Positions 33,436-43,300 of a DNA stretch of 64,000 bases are shown here, in pieces. The DNA is taken from assembly GCF_014863545.1 (NCBI RefSeq), contig NZ_CP062260.1:4473001-4537000 (forward strand). The letters run 5' to 3'. Numbering within the stretch: the stretch's first letter is position 1; every line of letters begins with the position of its first letter. Made by a program: the position numbers and the translations under genes. Below the pieces are notes generated by a model. The model was not told the DNA's origin. It worked only from the letters and a program-made list of their open reading frames with translations, and searched no databases. This DNA comes from Paenibacillus sp. JNUCC32 (GTDB lineage Bacteria > Bacillota > Bacilli > Paenibacillales > Paenibacillaceae).

Positions 33436-33485
33436 AATAAAACACTCAATACCTGCTAATTAACTCAGTAATTGAGTGTTTTATT
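33436..33485. terminator. Terminator hairpin after the AIPR gene
   Basis: 15-bp perfect stem AATAAAACACTCAAT (33436-33450) / ATTGAGTGTTTTATT (33471-33485) with a 20-nt loop, T-rich on both strands. It separates the AIPR operon from the glycosylase gene. Confidence 0.8.
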
Positions 33486-33493
33486 GAATATAC

Positions 33494-35335
33494 TCAGATA
33501 ATATTACTCAGGTGCTTCGTATATTCGTCTTTGAACTGGACCCAGCACGCTTCCTGTTTAGCCCATTGTGTTACATTTCGATCCCCCGCAGAATCACGAA
33601 GGAAGAATAATGCTTTATCCGCAATAATCCGTATTACTTCGTCCCACTTATCAGATAGTGCTTGCCTATCCCATACTTCTAAAAGCTCAATCTTGTTTCC
33701 GTATATATGATGAAGCATAGCCACAGTATAATAAATTACATTTGCTCTATACCCTTGAAGTCGCATGGATTCCACAATATTAGTAACATGAAAATTAATA
33801 ATCGTCCTTGCTATTAGTTTCTGATATACTTTGAGAGTAACTTCACTTAATGGAATGATTTCATCATTTTCATCCTTATCGTACTTCCAATACTGCTTAT
33901 TTTGCTCCATAAACCGCTTAAAGGCTTCTTCTCCACCTTTGCTTGAAACATGGGGAAATCCTTCACATGACATATAATGTTTAGCTAAATCAACTTTTGT
34001 AATCACCTTATCACTTGGGTACTGCTTTTTAAATTCATTCTGTTCTTTACCACGCTTGCGTCTATTTAAATCAACTGCATATTGACCTCTCGCACGTTCA
34101 AAGTACCACTTGCTCTCTGCTCTACGTCCATCAGTAGCTGGTATCCATGTGTCCCTAGAAAACTTCTCTAAGTCAGACATAAACCTGGAGTTGGCAAGTA
34201 AATCAGAGTTGTTTATTTTATTCTGCGTATTAGCATACTTTGAGATATTAGATACCATCTCATCTTCTAGAAGCTGCTGGTCTTTTTCTTGATCTGCTTC
34301 AATATGAAGGATTGTTAATTTGGCCTGAACATACACATCCGTTAAATCCACTTCATTCTTATAAGCCTGATGAATGGATGCAGTGGTCTGACCACCATTA
34401 ACAATTTGCCAACCTGTCAACCCGTTAATTCGGAAAAGATTAATATCTTCACTTATTTTCTCGATGTCCCCCGCACGAGCTACACTTGAGATACCATTAT
34501 TGTAACTCACAAACATTCTTCTCTCATTCGGATCTTTTAGTGTTTTTAAGATCCCTTTATTGGTGCCGCCTTTAGATTGCAGAAAGGATCTAACATTCCG
34601 CTCAACGAGTTTAGAACCCCATCGATCATAAGCTTTCGCGAGTAACTCAGCAGGTATAAAGCCGACATAACACGAAAAGTAATTATGGGTTCTCTCATGT
34701 TTAGTATTTGGAATATACATCATTTCAAATGTCTGTCCTAATTCACTTTCAAAGTCAATATGAATTGTTTGAATTCCTTGCTCGGACAATATCATTTGAA
34801 GAATGCGATCAATATCCCAAACCTGAACAATTACTGTTTCGATTCCAGGAATCGATATCTCAATAGGTTTATTGGTACTATAAAACATGTTAGTTAATAC
34901 AAATATATTCACCTCATCAATAACACTAAAGTTTTCTGTTATAAGTACAGCCAGTTCTCGGGCTTGAAGGGAATGATCGATTGTTTGAGCTAATGTTTTA
35001 GCATTCGTAACAAATCGTTTAGCCTGGTTGGCCAAATCGGTCAGCATTGTCATATTTATTGAAAGTAAATCGTGCTCATTTTGGTCAAAGCTATAATTTG
35101 CAACGTACAAATCAAGAACACGCTGGCTCTCATCAAACGAATACGCGTTGATCGCAATTTTTTTATTTGTATCTATATATGGAGGAATTAAAATATCAGG
35201 TTCGACATCTCGTTCCATAAACAACAGCATCTTTTCTAAAAAAGGGACCAGATAAACGCCTGTTTTTGCTGCCCTCTCTTCTATCTCTTCAAGAAATTCC
35301 TTCAGGAATTCACTTCTTTGTTTATTCTCTAGCAT
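33494..35335 (-). CDS. AIPR-family protein
   Basis: 613 residues. AIPR (abortive infection phage resistance) domain with the typical central block FVSYNNGISSVARAG...INGLTGWQIVNGGQTTASIHQAYK, then DVYVQAKLTIL and ISKYANTQNKINNSDL. No TM segment. AIPR proteins occur in phage-abortive and restriction loci, often next to Z1 and PD-(D/E)XK genes as here. Last gene of the GHKL-Z1-PD-(D/E)XK-AIPR operon, starting 15 nt after the previous gene and ending at a strong terminator. Biochemical activity of the family is not clear from sequence. Confidence 0.88.
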   Translation of the reverse strand: MLENKQRSEFLKEFLEEIEERAAKTGVYLVPFLEKMLLFMERDVEPDILIPPYIDTNKKIAINAYSFDESQRVLDLYVANYSFDQNEHDLLSINMTMLTDLANQAKRFVTNAKTLAQTIDHSLQARELAVLITENFSVIDEVNIFVLTNMFYSTNKPIEISIPGIETVIVQVWDIDRILQMILSEQGIQTIHIDFESELGQTFEMMYIPNTKHERTHNYFSCYVGFIPAELLAKAYDRWGSKLVERNVRSFLQSKGGTNKGILKTLKDPNERRMFVSYNNGISSVARAGDIEKISEDINLFRINGLTGWQIVNGGQTTASIHQAYKNEVDLTDVYVQAKLTILHIEADQEKDQQLLEDEMVSNISKYANTQNKINNSDLLANSRFMSDLEKFSRDTWIPATDGRRAESKWYFERARGQYAVDLNRRKRGKEQNEFKKQYPSDKVITKVDLAKHYMSCEGFPHVSSKGGEEAFKRFMEQNKQYWKYDKDENDEIIPLSEVTLKVYQKLIARTIINFHVTNIVESMRLQGYRANVIYYTVAMLHHIYGNKIELLEVWDRQALSDKWDEVIRIIADKALFFLRDSAGDRNVTQWAKQEACWVQFKDEYTKHLSNII

Positions 35336-35350
35336 TTAGCAAATCCCCCA

Positions 35351-36361
35351 TCACAAATCAAATACCTCATCTACTTCTCTTTCAAAATCAGTACAATGTG
35401 TAAGGTCTATACAGTAACTAACATGGGATATTCCCTTGGGGAGATCTTCCTGTAATATTCTTGGGAAATTCGCCGCGGCTTCATATGCCTCTACTTTATC
35501 TACAAAAAAGAAATCATCCGTATAATCATCTTCTTTAAACCTTAAATCCTCAAGAAGGTCGTTAAACTTTAATAACATACGGTCAGAGCGGCTTTCAATT
35601 TTTTTTCGAACTTTGTTAACAAGCGAGTATAATGAAATACCATGAGTTTTGCTTAGTTCTATAAAGCAAACATAAAGATATATACTAGTAACTGCATTGG
35701 TCAGCCTTAACTGATTTTCGTTTGAAATTTTAATTGTCTTATTTAACTTATTTATTGCCGTCTTAATCTCTACACCGCGTTTAGAATGCTTAAAGTCAAT
35801 TCGACCACTAGTTGGACCTTCCCATTGTTCAATTATAAGTGGCGGAGAAGTTGGAAACCGGTTAAGCCAGTCATCAATATACCACAATTCGCCAAAAAGC
35901 CCCCGTTGCTGTTCTTCGGTTAGTTTGCGGTATCCACCTTTTTGAAAAAATACGCGCCATCTGTCCAACACTTTGTATATTACCGAAAATATCGATTCAT
36001 TCTGTTCCCTTAACAGCAAATGATCCACGACATTCTGCAGTACAACTTCAAATATCTCTGTACCACATTCTGCCTCTTGCCTCAAAACAAGAAAGTAATG
36101 CCCCCTCAATAAAGCCAACTTTTCATAATACTCAATTTGGATAGATAAACCTCGCCATTTTGGCAGTGCCTTAACCTGATCAGTCTCCCAAGATTCGAAA
36201 CCCAAATCAATATACAGCTGCCTAGTCATACTTGCAGTATCTACGCCTGCAAAAATTATAGGATTTTCAGCCGTTAGGACCCTCAATTTGTATACTTCTT
36301 GCTGAGATTGGTCTTTTATTTCATTAATCATCTGCTCATATTCTAATTTAAGATTCAGCAT
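35351..36361 (-). CDS. PD-(D/E)XK motif protein (DUF4420-type)
   Basis: 336 residues. Central block EQWEGPTSGRIDFKHSKRGVEIKTA contains the D...E-x-K signature of PD-(D/E)XK nucleases, followed by I-S-N-E-NQLRL, the pattern of the DUF4420 family. No TM or signal. It lies 31 nt after the Z1 gene and 15 nt before the AIPR gene on the same strand. It is likely the DNA-cutting component of the module, with the Z1 and GHKL ATPases moving or sensing DNA. Confidence 0.88.
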   Translation of the reverse strand: MLNLKLEYEQMINEIKDQSQQEVYKLRVLTAENPIIFAGVDTASMTRQLYIDLGFESWETDQVKALPKWRGLSIQIEYYEKLALLRGHYFLVLRQEAECGTEIFEVVLQNVVDHLLLREQNESIFSVIYKVLDRWRVFFQKGGYRKLTEEQQRGLFGELWYIDDWLNRFPTSPPLIIEQWEGPTSGRIDFKHSKRGVEIKTAINKLNKTIKISNENQLRLTNAVTSIYLYVCFIELSKTHGISLYSLVNKVRKKIESRSDRMLLKFNDLLEDLRFKEDDYTDDFFFVDKVEAYEAAANFPRILQEDLPKGISHVSYCIDLTHCTDFEREVDEVFDL

Positions 36362-36392
36362 TCAGCACATCTTCCCTACTATATGAGAATAT

Positions 36393-39038
36393 TTACTTAA
36401 TAGTTTTGTTTACTTCATAAATCTTAGAATCATCTAAATCTGAGTCAGGAAAGGAAATTCCAATTCCAATCGGTACCATGCTCTCACTAAAGGAAAATCC
36501 TAGGTCATCAAATACATTTACTTTAGGGTGAAGCGGGTAAATAAGAAGCATTCCATTTTCTTTTGGTCTCAGTTTTCTAATCTCTTGCTTGTCTTTCATA
36601 TTCTTTATTTCAACTTGATTGAGATCAATAAATTCCTGCCGCGAAGCAACTATAGCCCGGATATCAATTTTAGCCTGTCCTTGATTGGTATACTCTTCCG
36701 CCTTAACACCACGAACTACAGCTGAACCAATCTCTAATGTTCCAAGACGTACTGGAAACTTTTCAAGACCACTTTTATCACTTGGATCTCCTTCAACTAC
36801 TGCTACAGTCCAATACAAGAGCTCTCCAATATCACTAACTTGCTGAATATAATTTACAATCTTGATACTATCGACTTTATCTGCACCCTGACTAGTTTTA
36901 TATTCAGATAAGAATGTTAATACTTTATCGACACCAACTTTCTGAGCTATGTAGTAGCCCGTTTTCCCTGAGCCTATACGTATCTTTTTGAAATCGGAGG
37001 ATAATTTATTAATTAAATTCTCTGTCACTTTCATATTGTGAGAAAAAAAAGATTCCTTGTTCTCATATATACGAGTTTGCTGCAGGGTCAGCCTATAAAT
37101 GACATTTGTTATAGAAGCATTTCTCATTTTTAACGGACTTGTTAAGGTCATGGTTGGATGACTTAGCATTTTTACTGCGTATTCCAATGGTGTCTTTTTT
37201 TCTTTTGCTAGCCTGTCAAATTCTCTTCGCAGTTCAATCATAGCAATGGCAAGATGTTCAAAATTTGAAGCAATCTCTGCGGTAGTGTAAATTCTGCACA
37301 AGTCCATATATCCTTTTCGATAACCAAACCAGCGTCCCATTTGCATTAAGGTATCGTACATTAACGTATTCCTAAAATAGTAGGTTATGCTGAGTCCCTC
37401 AAGCGTAAGTCCACGTGATAACTTATCTCCACCAACTGCGATTACATTTAAACCGTCCTCTTTATATTGGTGATAGTATAATGCATCTTTACTGTTACCA
37501 TTAATTTCAAAAACGCGGACTTTGTTAGAACTTTCCTTAAGCTCCTGATAAACCTCTTCCCAGCTGAATTCTTGGATGTCACCAGGCCATGCTCTGCTTG
37601 TTGGAATTATATCTTCCTCATAAAGCTCTTTAAGTACGTTTACAATCGTACTATTTTCGTTATATCGAATTTGCGTAATAATTTCGTTGAATACTTTATC
37701 AACGCCGTCTTTTACACTTGACTGAACATCTTTAAAACGTGAGGTATGAATAAGCATTGAATTATGTTTGTTCCTCTGGCCTCGCAGATTTCGTACAGCG
37801 ATTGTTAAAAGAAATGCCAATATCGATTCCTCCATCTGGGGAGGAACCTCTTCAAATTTATCAGCATCACCTTTTGTTTTAATTCCAGTAAAGACTTCTA
37901 TATCCTCATCCCTTAAAGGACGAATTAAACTTGGACGTGGATCGTCAGCTTCTTCTTCAATATTAAAGAATTCCTCTGGACCACAGTATTCCTTAGGCTT
38001 GGGCAGCCCAACAAGAAAATCCTTTGGATAAAGATCCTTACCTTCATCTTCCGTTTTGGCCTCAGCACTAATTAATAAATTTGCAAAGGGCGTTGCTGTA
38101 TAACCCACATAACATCTCCTGTCAAAAATCTCCAAGATCTGCCGTATTAACTTATTAATCGTTTTTGGATCTTCATCTTTGGAAGTATCAACAGATGCTT
38201 GATCGGCTTCATCATCAATGATTAAAACTGGAATATCTAAACTAAATAACTTCTTTTGGTATTCGAGCTGATTTTTTAGTGACTCCAGAACAATACTATT
38301 CTTTTTAACAACCATAAGAGTCCTTTGATTCAAATTAAAAATGCCGCTTGGTTCAGAAGAGATGTCACGTTCTACAGTAGTCCAAGAAGAAATAATATGA
38401 TTCGGTGTATTTGCATAGATTTGGGCAACTCCGACAGGTTTTCCAGTCTTATCGATTCTGCTGCCAATTACTTCTTCATCTAATCTGAGCTGTGTCTGAG
38501 CTCGAAGATCATTGTGTACCCCTGATAGTACAATCACCAACTTATACCCAATATCGTATGCTTTATTGATTAACCCTGTAAAGTTGGCAGTTTTCCCTGA
38601 TTGCACATATCCCAAAACAAGCCCGCGCTTGTCAAAAGGATAAATATCCTCAGGGTTACCCAAGGATCTCATAATTTCATTTGTTGAATCATCTATGGAG
38701 TCAACGGCTTCTGGATCCCAATTCTTGACTCTGATTAAATAATCTCTGTAGCGGGTCCAAAAAAAAGCTCGCAAGAGTAATTTAGGGCTGTACCATTCCT
38801 CCTCTTCTTCTGAACGTAATACAGTTGTTTTTATGATGTCAAAACCAACATTAAACTTCATATACATTTCTAACGACCACTGCTCAACCAATCTTTCTCC
38901 TATGTTTTGACCTTGGATAACCAGCTTCGCAAATTCTAGTGCCTGCTCAGCTGCTTTCTCATGGCTGGGCAAAGCAGATTTCAAATTCATATAATTAGTC
39001 GCAAAGGTGTGTTCAAATAACTTCTTCGCTTCATTCAT
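36393..39038 (-). CDS. Z1-domain superfamily 2 helicase-like ATPase
   Basis: 881 residues. Walker A-like GYVQSGKTANFTG (about residue 145), then LVIVLSGVHNDLRAQTQ, motif II VLIIDDEADQAS, motif III VGYTATPFANLL, and the Z1 block IAVGGDKLSRGLTLEGLSIT...DTLMQMGRWFGYRKGYMDLCRIYT with the arginine finger region. Z1 proteins are known from operons with MORC/MutL-like ATPases, cytosine methyltransferases and nucleases (predicted restriction systems described by Iyer, Abhiman and Aravind). Overlaps the GHKL gene by 8 nt. Likely motor of the system. Confidence 0.92.
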   Translation of the reverse strand: MNEAKKLFEHTFATNYMNLKSALPSHEKAAEQALEFAKLVIQGQNIGERLVEQWSLEMYMKFNVGFDIIKTTVLRSEEEEEWYSPKLLLRAFFWTRYRDYLIRVKNWDPEAVDSIDDSTNEIMRSLGNPEDIYPFDKRGLVLGYVQSGKTANFTGLINKAYDIGYKLVIVLSGVHNDLRAQTQLRLDEEVIGSRIDKTGKPVGVAQIYANTPNHIISSWTTVERDISSEPSGIFNLNQRTLMVVKKNSIVLESLKNQLEYQKKLFSLDIPVLIIDDEADQASVDTSKDEDPKTINKLIRQILEIFDRRCYVGYTATPFANLLISAEAKTEDEGKDLYPKDFLVGLPKPKEYCGPEEFFNIEEEADDPRPSLIRPLRDEDIEVFTGIKTKGDADKFEEVPPQMEESILAFLLTIAVRNLRGQRNKHNSMLIHTSRFKDVQSSVKDGVDKVFNEIITQIRYNENSTIVNVLKELYEEDIIPTSRAWPGDIQEFSWEEVYQELKESSNKVRVFEINGNSKDALYYHQYKEDGLNVIAVGGDKLSRGLTLEGLSITYYFRNTLMYDTLMQMGRWFGYRKGYMDLCRIYTTAEIASNFEHLAIAMIELRREFDRLAKEKKTPLEYAVKMLSHPTMTLTSPLKMRNASITNVIYRLTLQQTRIYENKESFFSHNMKVTENLINKLSSDFKKIRIGSGKTGYYIAQKVGVDKVLTFLSEYKTSQGADKVDSIKIVNYIQQVSDIGELLYWTVAVVEGDPSDKSGLEKFPVRLGTLEIGSAVVRGVKAEEYTNQGQAKIDIRAIVASRQEFIDLNQVEIKNMKDKQEIRKLRPKENGMLLIYPLHPKVNVFDDLGFSFSESMVPIGIGISFPDSDLDDSKIYEVNKTIK

Positions 39039-40506
39039 GCCTAATATTCGCCTCTTCTATGATTGATTTCAACGTTTTTCGATTTAAACCATCAAAAGCA
39101 GGTTGAGTAATAAGTGCATCTATCAACTGCTGCATATCTTCTACAACTTGAAGCTTAATTAAGGTAGATGCAAACTGGATCACTAACTCTTTCGTTGCGT
39201 CGGTAACTTTTTGAATTGATTCTTCCTCTACTTTGGGTGAATCGGTTATATTACTGGGTGACCCTAACTGAACAAACTTTAAATACATGTTAAGTAGCTT
39301 CGAAGTTTCATCATCAATTCTTTTCTGAATTTCTGATAAAATAGGGTGATTTCTATTTAATACAAATTGCTGTCCTTCATCGCTACCTGATAACTCCCAA
39401 GTATTGAGACTCCCTTTGAAGGTTTGACTAGGATGGAATCTTTGAGTCCGATAATAAAAGACATCGCGCGAAATTTTACGAACAAATTCAGCAATTGTTT
39501 CAAGCCTTGTTTTTGCATTGTCTGGAGGAATAACTGCAGACTTTTTAATATCTACTTGCCAACCTTCATCTGCAGTATTTGGAATATCGATTCGGACTCT
39601 TGCCAGTTGGGATGAAGTATCCTTTTGAAACATACCCAACCAATCTCCATAATGCAGCAATCTATTCTCACGGTATATATAAAAGCCTTGATGATCTCTC
39701 CATCCTCTGCTACCACCTGCCCTTTTGTATTCCATTTCATTTAAGAATGAAGCATGCGGAAGAACATAGTATTTTACTTTAATTTTGTTTCCATTTATAT
39801 TTAGAATCTGCGTTTCACCTTCCAGAGTGGAAGGGTGCTTAACCAGAAAAGGATCCCAAGGATCTAACTCGTTTCCATTTAGGAAAACCTGAACCTTACC
39901 GTGTTCAATAATTGAATGAAAGACAAACTCTAAGTGTTGATGTATACGTCGAACTTTGGCGAAAAAGCTGCTTTCATGTATCGTGTTTATGGTTCCCGCT
40001 CCCATAAACCGATCTAGCTTATCTATACATATAACTGTACCGCCATCTCCTTCAATATCGCACATAAACTGTCTAACTTCATCTGGAATTGTCGTAAACA
40101 GCTGCCATTCATTGCATTGAGAGACATGATCTAGATCCCAACAGCGTTGCGAGTAAATTCCATTTTGTTTGGTAAGAACACTCAAGCGCTTACCTAGAGA
40201 AAAAGAGGCTGTCTTCAGCCCCATACCAAATCTTCCGAGTTCATTTGGCTGTCTATCTACACGCGGGTCTTTGGAACCAATATTCATTGCTGCTTGAAGC
40301 CTATCTTCGTTCATTCCAAGACCATTATCCGCAATAATTATTGCACCATCATTTCCAAAAAACTTGAATTGGAGAATTATTTTAGTCGCTTTAGCATCAA
40401 GGCTATTATCAATCAAATCTGCTATTGCAGTCCCTGCATTATATCCTAATGAACGGAGTGCTTGGATTACAGGTGCAGCAGAAGGTTGTGTCAGGATTAT
40501 ATTCAT
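39031..40506 (-). CDS. MORC/MutL-like GHKL ATPase
   Basis: 491 residues. GHKL ATP-binding motifs in order: N-box AIADLIDNSLDAKA (about residue 30), DNGLGM (about 60), and GRFGMGLKTASFSLG (about 92). The following S5-like region contains VRIDIPNTADEGWQVDIKKS. C-terminal helical part about residues 400-490. ATP-driven dimer clamp on DNA is expected from the family. First gene of the GHKL-Z1-PD-(D/E)XK-AIPR operon; the methyltransferase gene upstream has its own terminator between, so the operon has its own promoter in 40507-40660. Confidence 0.9.
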   Translation of the reverse strand: MNIILTQPSAAPVIQALRSLGYNAGTAIADLIDNSLDAKATKIILQFKFFGNDGAIIIADNGLGMNEDRLQAAMNIGSKDPRVDRQPNELGRFGMGLKTASFSLGKRLSVLTKQNGIYSQRCWDLDHVSQCNEWQLFTTIPDEVRQFMCDIEGDGGTVICIDKLDRFMGAGTINTIHESSFFAKVRRIHQHLEFVFHSIIEHGKVQVFLNGNELDPWDPFLVKHPSTLEGETQILNINGNKIKVKYYVLPHASFLNEMEYKRAGGSRGWRDHQGFYIYRENRLLHYGDWLGMFQKDTSSQLARVRIDIPNTADEGWQVDIKKSAVIPPDNAKTRLETIAEFVRKISRDVFYYRTQRFHPSQTFKGSLNTWELSGSDEGQQFVLNRNHPILSEIQKRIDDETSKLLNMYLKFVQLGSPSNITDSPKVEEESIQKVTDATKELVIQFASTLIKLQVVEDMQQLIDALITQPAFDGLNRKTLKSIIEEANIRHE

Positions 40507-40660
40507 AGCAAGATACCCCTAATTAAGAAAGTAATAACCGATAAGTATTTTTAACATTTTAAAAAATAGACACGTTTCGACTCTCATAGTATACAGCAGT
40601 ATTCGACACTGAAAACAGATATCCTCCCCAGGTGCTTTATGTTTATCAATTACAAATAAA

Positions 40661-40695
40661 TAAAAAAAGTCTCCTACTCAAAAGAGCAGGGACTC
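40661..40695 (-). terminator. Terminator after the first 5mC methyltransferase gene
   Basis: Imperfect stem AGTCTCCTACTC (40668-40679) / GAGCAGGGACT (40684-40694) with TTTTTTT on the minus strand. Confidence 0.7.
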
Positions 40696-40699
40696 TGTT

Positions 40700-42397
40700 T
40701 TATAAAGTAATAGATTCTTTAGGCATAATTAAACTTGAAACTGTATATTCGACATCTACTCCCAAGTATTTTAATACCTGTTCCGCCACTGCCCTTCCTA
40801 AGAGTGGCGGAACAGCATTTCCGATTTGCTGGTACTGTGAATCTTTAGCTCCTTCAAAAACAAAATCATCAGGGAATGTTTGGAGTCGCGCTGCTTCCCT
40901 AATACTTATTGCACGATTTTTACTTGGATGAATCCACATTGACTTCCGGACGTTTAATACAGTTCCGGATGGAGTGTTGTAATTAAGTCTCAGATATACA
41001 GTATTTTGTGTTCTACCCGGATCAGAATATGTTTGTTTGTATGATTCATCCAGATCATGGAAGTTCTGACCTTGCTCTAATACTTTAAATCTTTCTAATG
41101 CAGTATCTGTCGTTTCAGTCATAACATGATTTTGGATCTGATTCGTATCTCCTCGTAAATATTGAAGCAGTGGGGTAGCTCTTTTGAGTATAGGCAAATC
41201 AACCGGCCGATCATCTTCCATTATAGTGAACGGTTCAATTTCTTCAAGATCTCCAATAGCATCTTTAACTTTATAAAATCGGTCAGGATCCTTAATGATC
41301 GAATCCGGTAGAACTACAGGGACATCCCTAACAAATTCTGATTTGACTCCAATAACAACAAGGCGCTCTCGGAGCTGTGGGGCACCGAAATGAGCAGCAT
41401 TTATGATATGTTCTTCATTGATAACATAACCAAGGCTCTTAAACTTACGAGTTAAGTAATCCAGTACACCATATGTCAGTACTTTAACACAAACATTCTT
41501 ATGATCCAGTAGAATATCTACTATCTCAATGTCATTAGATGCAATTTCATTCATTTTCATTAATATCTTTTGAACTTCAATAATTTGATTCAAAGTTATA
41601 AACAATTCTTTACGAGAAGAGTCCGTAAGTTCTTTGTTAATTAATAACGCCCCGAGCTTTTGCCACTCTTCTTCGTATGCAGTGCTCCAATAGCTAGTAT
41701 GCTGTTCTTTCCATTTCATAAGTGCTTTTTGTAAAGCGCTTTGAGCTTTTGCAATATATATATCAGCTTCTTTTTCTTTTCTGCTGATATGGCTTATCTT
41801 GGAGAACAAATTTTTGTCACTAATTATATATGAAGATATATCAACATTCATATTAATGCATTTTTTTAGAAAAACAACCAAATTATCTGTCAAACTATTT
41901 TGTTTCCCCAAAATCACCTTATCAGGTATAAGTTCTATCTTCAGTTCCTGAACAACTTCTTGCTGATCTTTAGATGAATAGAAAAACTTATGTTTGTCTG
42001 ATTTCATGGCCTTTACGTTTTCCATTACAAAGGCATCTGGATTCAGTTCCTGAATTGCTCTGACATATTCCTTAACCAATTGGTTATTAGTTGAAATTAG
42101 CTCGGACTTCTGCCGGTTTGCATTTGAAAAACCCTGACAAGGAGGTCCGCCAAAAACAAGATTAATCTTCTGACATCCATCTAATATCTCTTGGAAGTTA
42201 ACTTTTCTTATATCGTTATAATATCTGATATCATCTTCATGACTGTAACGATCATGATTCCGTTTATAAGTTTTCTGAGCAGACTCGTTGTTTTCCACTG
42301 CGGCCGCAATTTTCACCCGGCCCGTTTGTAAAAAGCCTAGGCTTAATCCACCCGCCCCAGAAAACAAATCAACAGCCACAAGTTTTTTATCAATCAT
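40700..42397 (-). CDS. DNA cytosine-5 methyltransferase with large insertion
   Basis: About 565 residues from ATG 42397 (AAGGGTGG 5 nt upstream); the usual length is about 350. Motifs: I VDLFSGAGGLSLGF, IV FGGPPCQGFSNANR (catalytic Cys), VI VMENVKAM, VIII APQLRERLVVIGV, IX/X AARLQTFPDDFVF and QQIGNAVPPLLG. Between VI and VIII lie about 170 extra, mostly helical residues. It methylates C5 of cytosine in a site unknown from sequence. It is upstream of, and divided by a terminator from, the GHKL-Z1 operon; together they make a putative restriction-modification set. Confidence 0.93.
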   Translation of the reverse strand: MIDKKLVAVDLFSGAGGLSLGFLQTGRVKIAAAVENNESAQKTYKRNHDRYSHEDDIRYYNDIRKVNFQEILDGCQKINLVFGGPPCQGFSNANRQKSELISTNNQLVKEYVRAIQELNPDAFVMENVKAMKSDKHKFFYSSKDQQEVVQELKIELIPDKVILGKQNSLTDNLVVFLKKCINMNVDISSYIISDKNLFSKISHISRKEKEADIYIAKAQSALQKALMKWKEQHTSYWSTAYEEEWQKLGALLINKELTDSSRKELFITLNQIIEVQKILMKMNEIASNDIEIVDILLDHKNVCVKVLTYGVLDYLTRKFKSLGYVINEEHIINAAHFGAPQLRERLVVIGVKSEFVRDVPVVLPDSIIKDPDRFYKVKDAIGDLEEIEPFTIMEDDRPVDLPILKRATPLLQYLRGDTNQIQNHVMTETTDTALERFKVLEQGQNFHDLDESYKQTYSDPGRTQNTVYLRLNYNTPSGTVLNVRKSMWIHPSKNRAISIREAARLQTFPDDFVFEGAKDSQYQQIGNAVPPLLGRAVAEQVLKYLGVDVEYTVSSLIMPKESITL

Positions 42398-42515
42398 TAT
42401 TCCCACCCTTACTCACGAACATTCGTTCCATATATAGCAGCTTAACATTTCATAGCTAATTTTTCAAGTAGCAACTCGTAAAATATCAGAATACAGCATT
42501 TTAAAGTTAAATGCT

Positions 42516-42547
42516 ATAAAAAAATCCTACCTTCGTCGGCAGGACAA
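42516..42547 (-). terminator. Terminator of the second methyltransferase operon
   Basis: Short stem TCCTGCC/GGTAGGA (one G-T pair, minus strand) followed by TTTTTTT, 5 nt past the stop of the 42552-43289 gene. Confidence 0.65.
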
Positions 42548-42551
42548 ATAT

Positions 42552-43289
42552 TTAACTCAACGCTTCGATTTTCTCTCTAACAAGTTCCTCCAGATCCTCG
42601 CGATCTAAAGTATCTAAAATTGTAACACCGCCAAGCTGATTAATATACATCATTAAACTCCTAAAATTCTCCCTATCAATAAATGATGTCTCCAGTTCCT
42701 TTTGTTTAAGTACTGATAGTACGGCTTTCGTAATATCAGGATTTCTCGAAAAACTTCGTTCTAGAAGACTCTGAGCAATGTCTAGTTTGGATAGGAGAAC
42801 TTTGGTAAGTTCAAAGGGATCTTCTCTATTTTCATCATAAGAAACATAGCCGTACCACCATAAGCGAGCTATACCATTACGAATCAAAGCTCTATCCCGA
42901 TTTGCCATAAAGAAATAACGCTCTTTAATCGCTTCTACCGGCTTTTCTTTTTCTAAATACGATTCTACTGGCCACCTTTTTCTCATGTAGTTCCAGAAGG
43001 TATTGTGAGTTAAGTAGGTCCACAGTCTCTCGTCAGTTGCTTGTATAACTGATAGTCCTTTAAGGGAAGTATAAATTTTTTTAGTATTCTCAAAATCAAA
43101 ATGAAGTGTACTGCTCTGAGGCATATGTAAATCGATGTTCTCTATTCTTATTGTTGATGGAAAATTCCAGGTAGTTCCCTCAAAGAACTTATAGATCCAA
43201 ACCTCATCTGATGTATATCTTTCAATATTGCTTAAAATATTTACTTTTAACTCATCAAGTGAACTTTCGCTGATATAATTTAATTCCAT
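42552..43289 (-). CDS. Hypothetical protein, possibly DUF6339
   Basis: 245 residues, cytosolic. LDELKVNILSNIERYTSDEVWIYKFF near the start, WTYLTHNTFWNYMRKRWP and RARLWWYGYVSYD-like block (IARLWWYGYVSYDENREDPFELTKVLL). I associate this pattern with DUF6339, a family seen beside cytosine methyltransferases, but from memory only. Last gene of the operon Dcm - GHKL - unknown - this gene, 12 nt after its neighbour. Could be a structural or nuclease partner; no catalytic motif stands out. Confidence 0.75.
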   Translation of the reverse strand: MELNYISESSLDELKVNILSNIERYTSDEVWIYKFFEGTTWNFPSTIRIENIDLHMPQSSTLHFDFENTKKIYTSLKGLSVIQATDERLWTYLTHNTFWNYMRKRWPVESYLEKEKPVEAIKERYFFMANRDRALIRNGIARLWWYGYVSYDENREDPFELTKVLLSKLDIAQSLLERSFSRNPDITKAVLSVLKQKELETSFIDRENFRSLMMYINQLGGVTILDTLDREDLEELVREKIEALS

Positions 43290-43300
43290 AATAAAGCACC

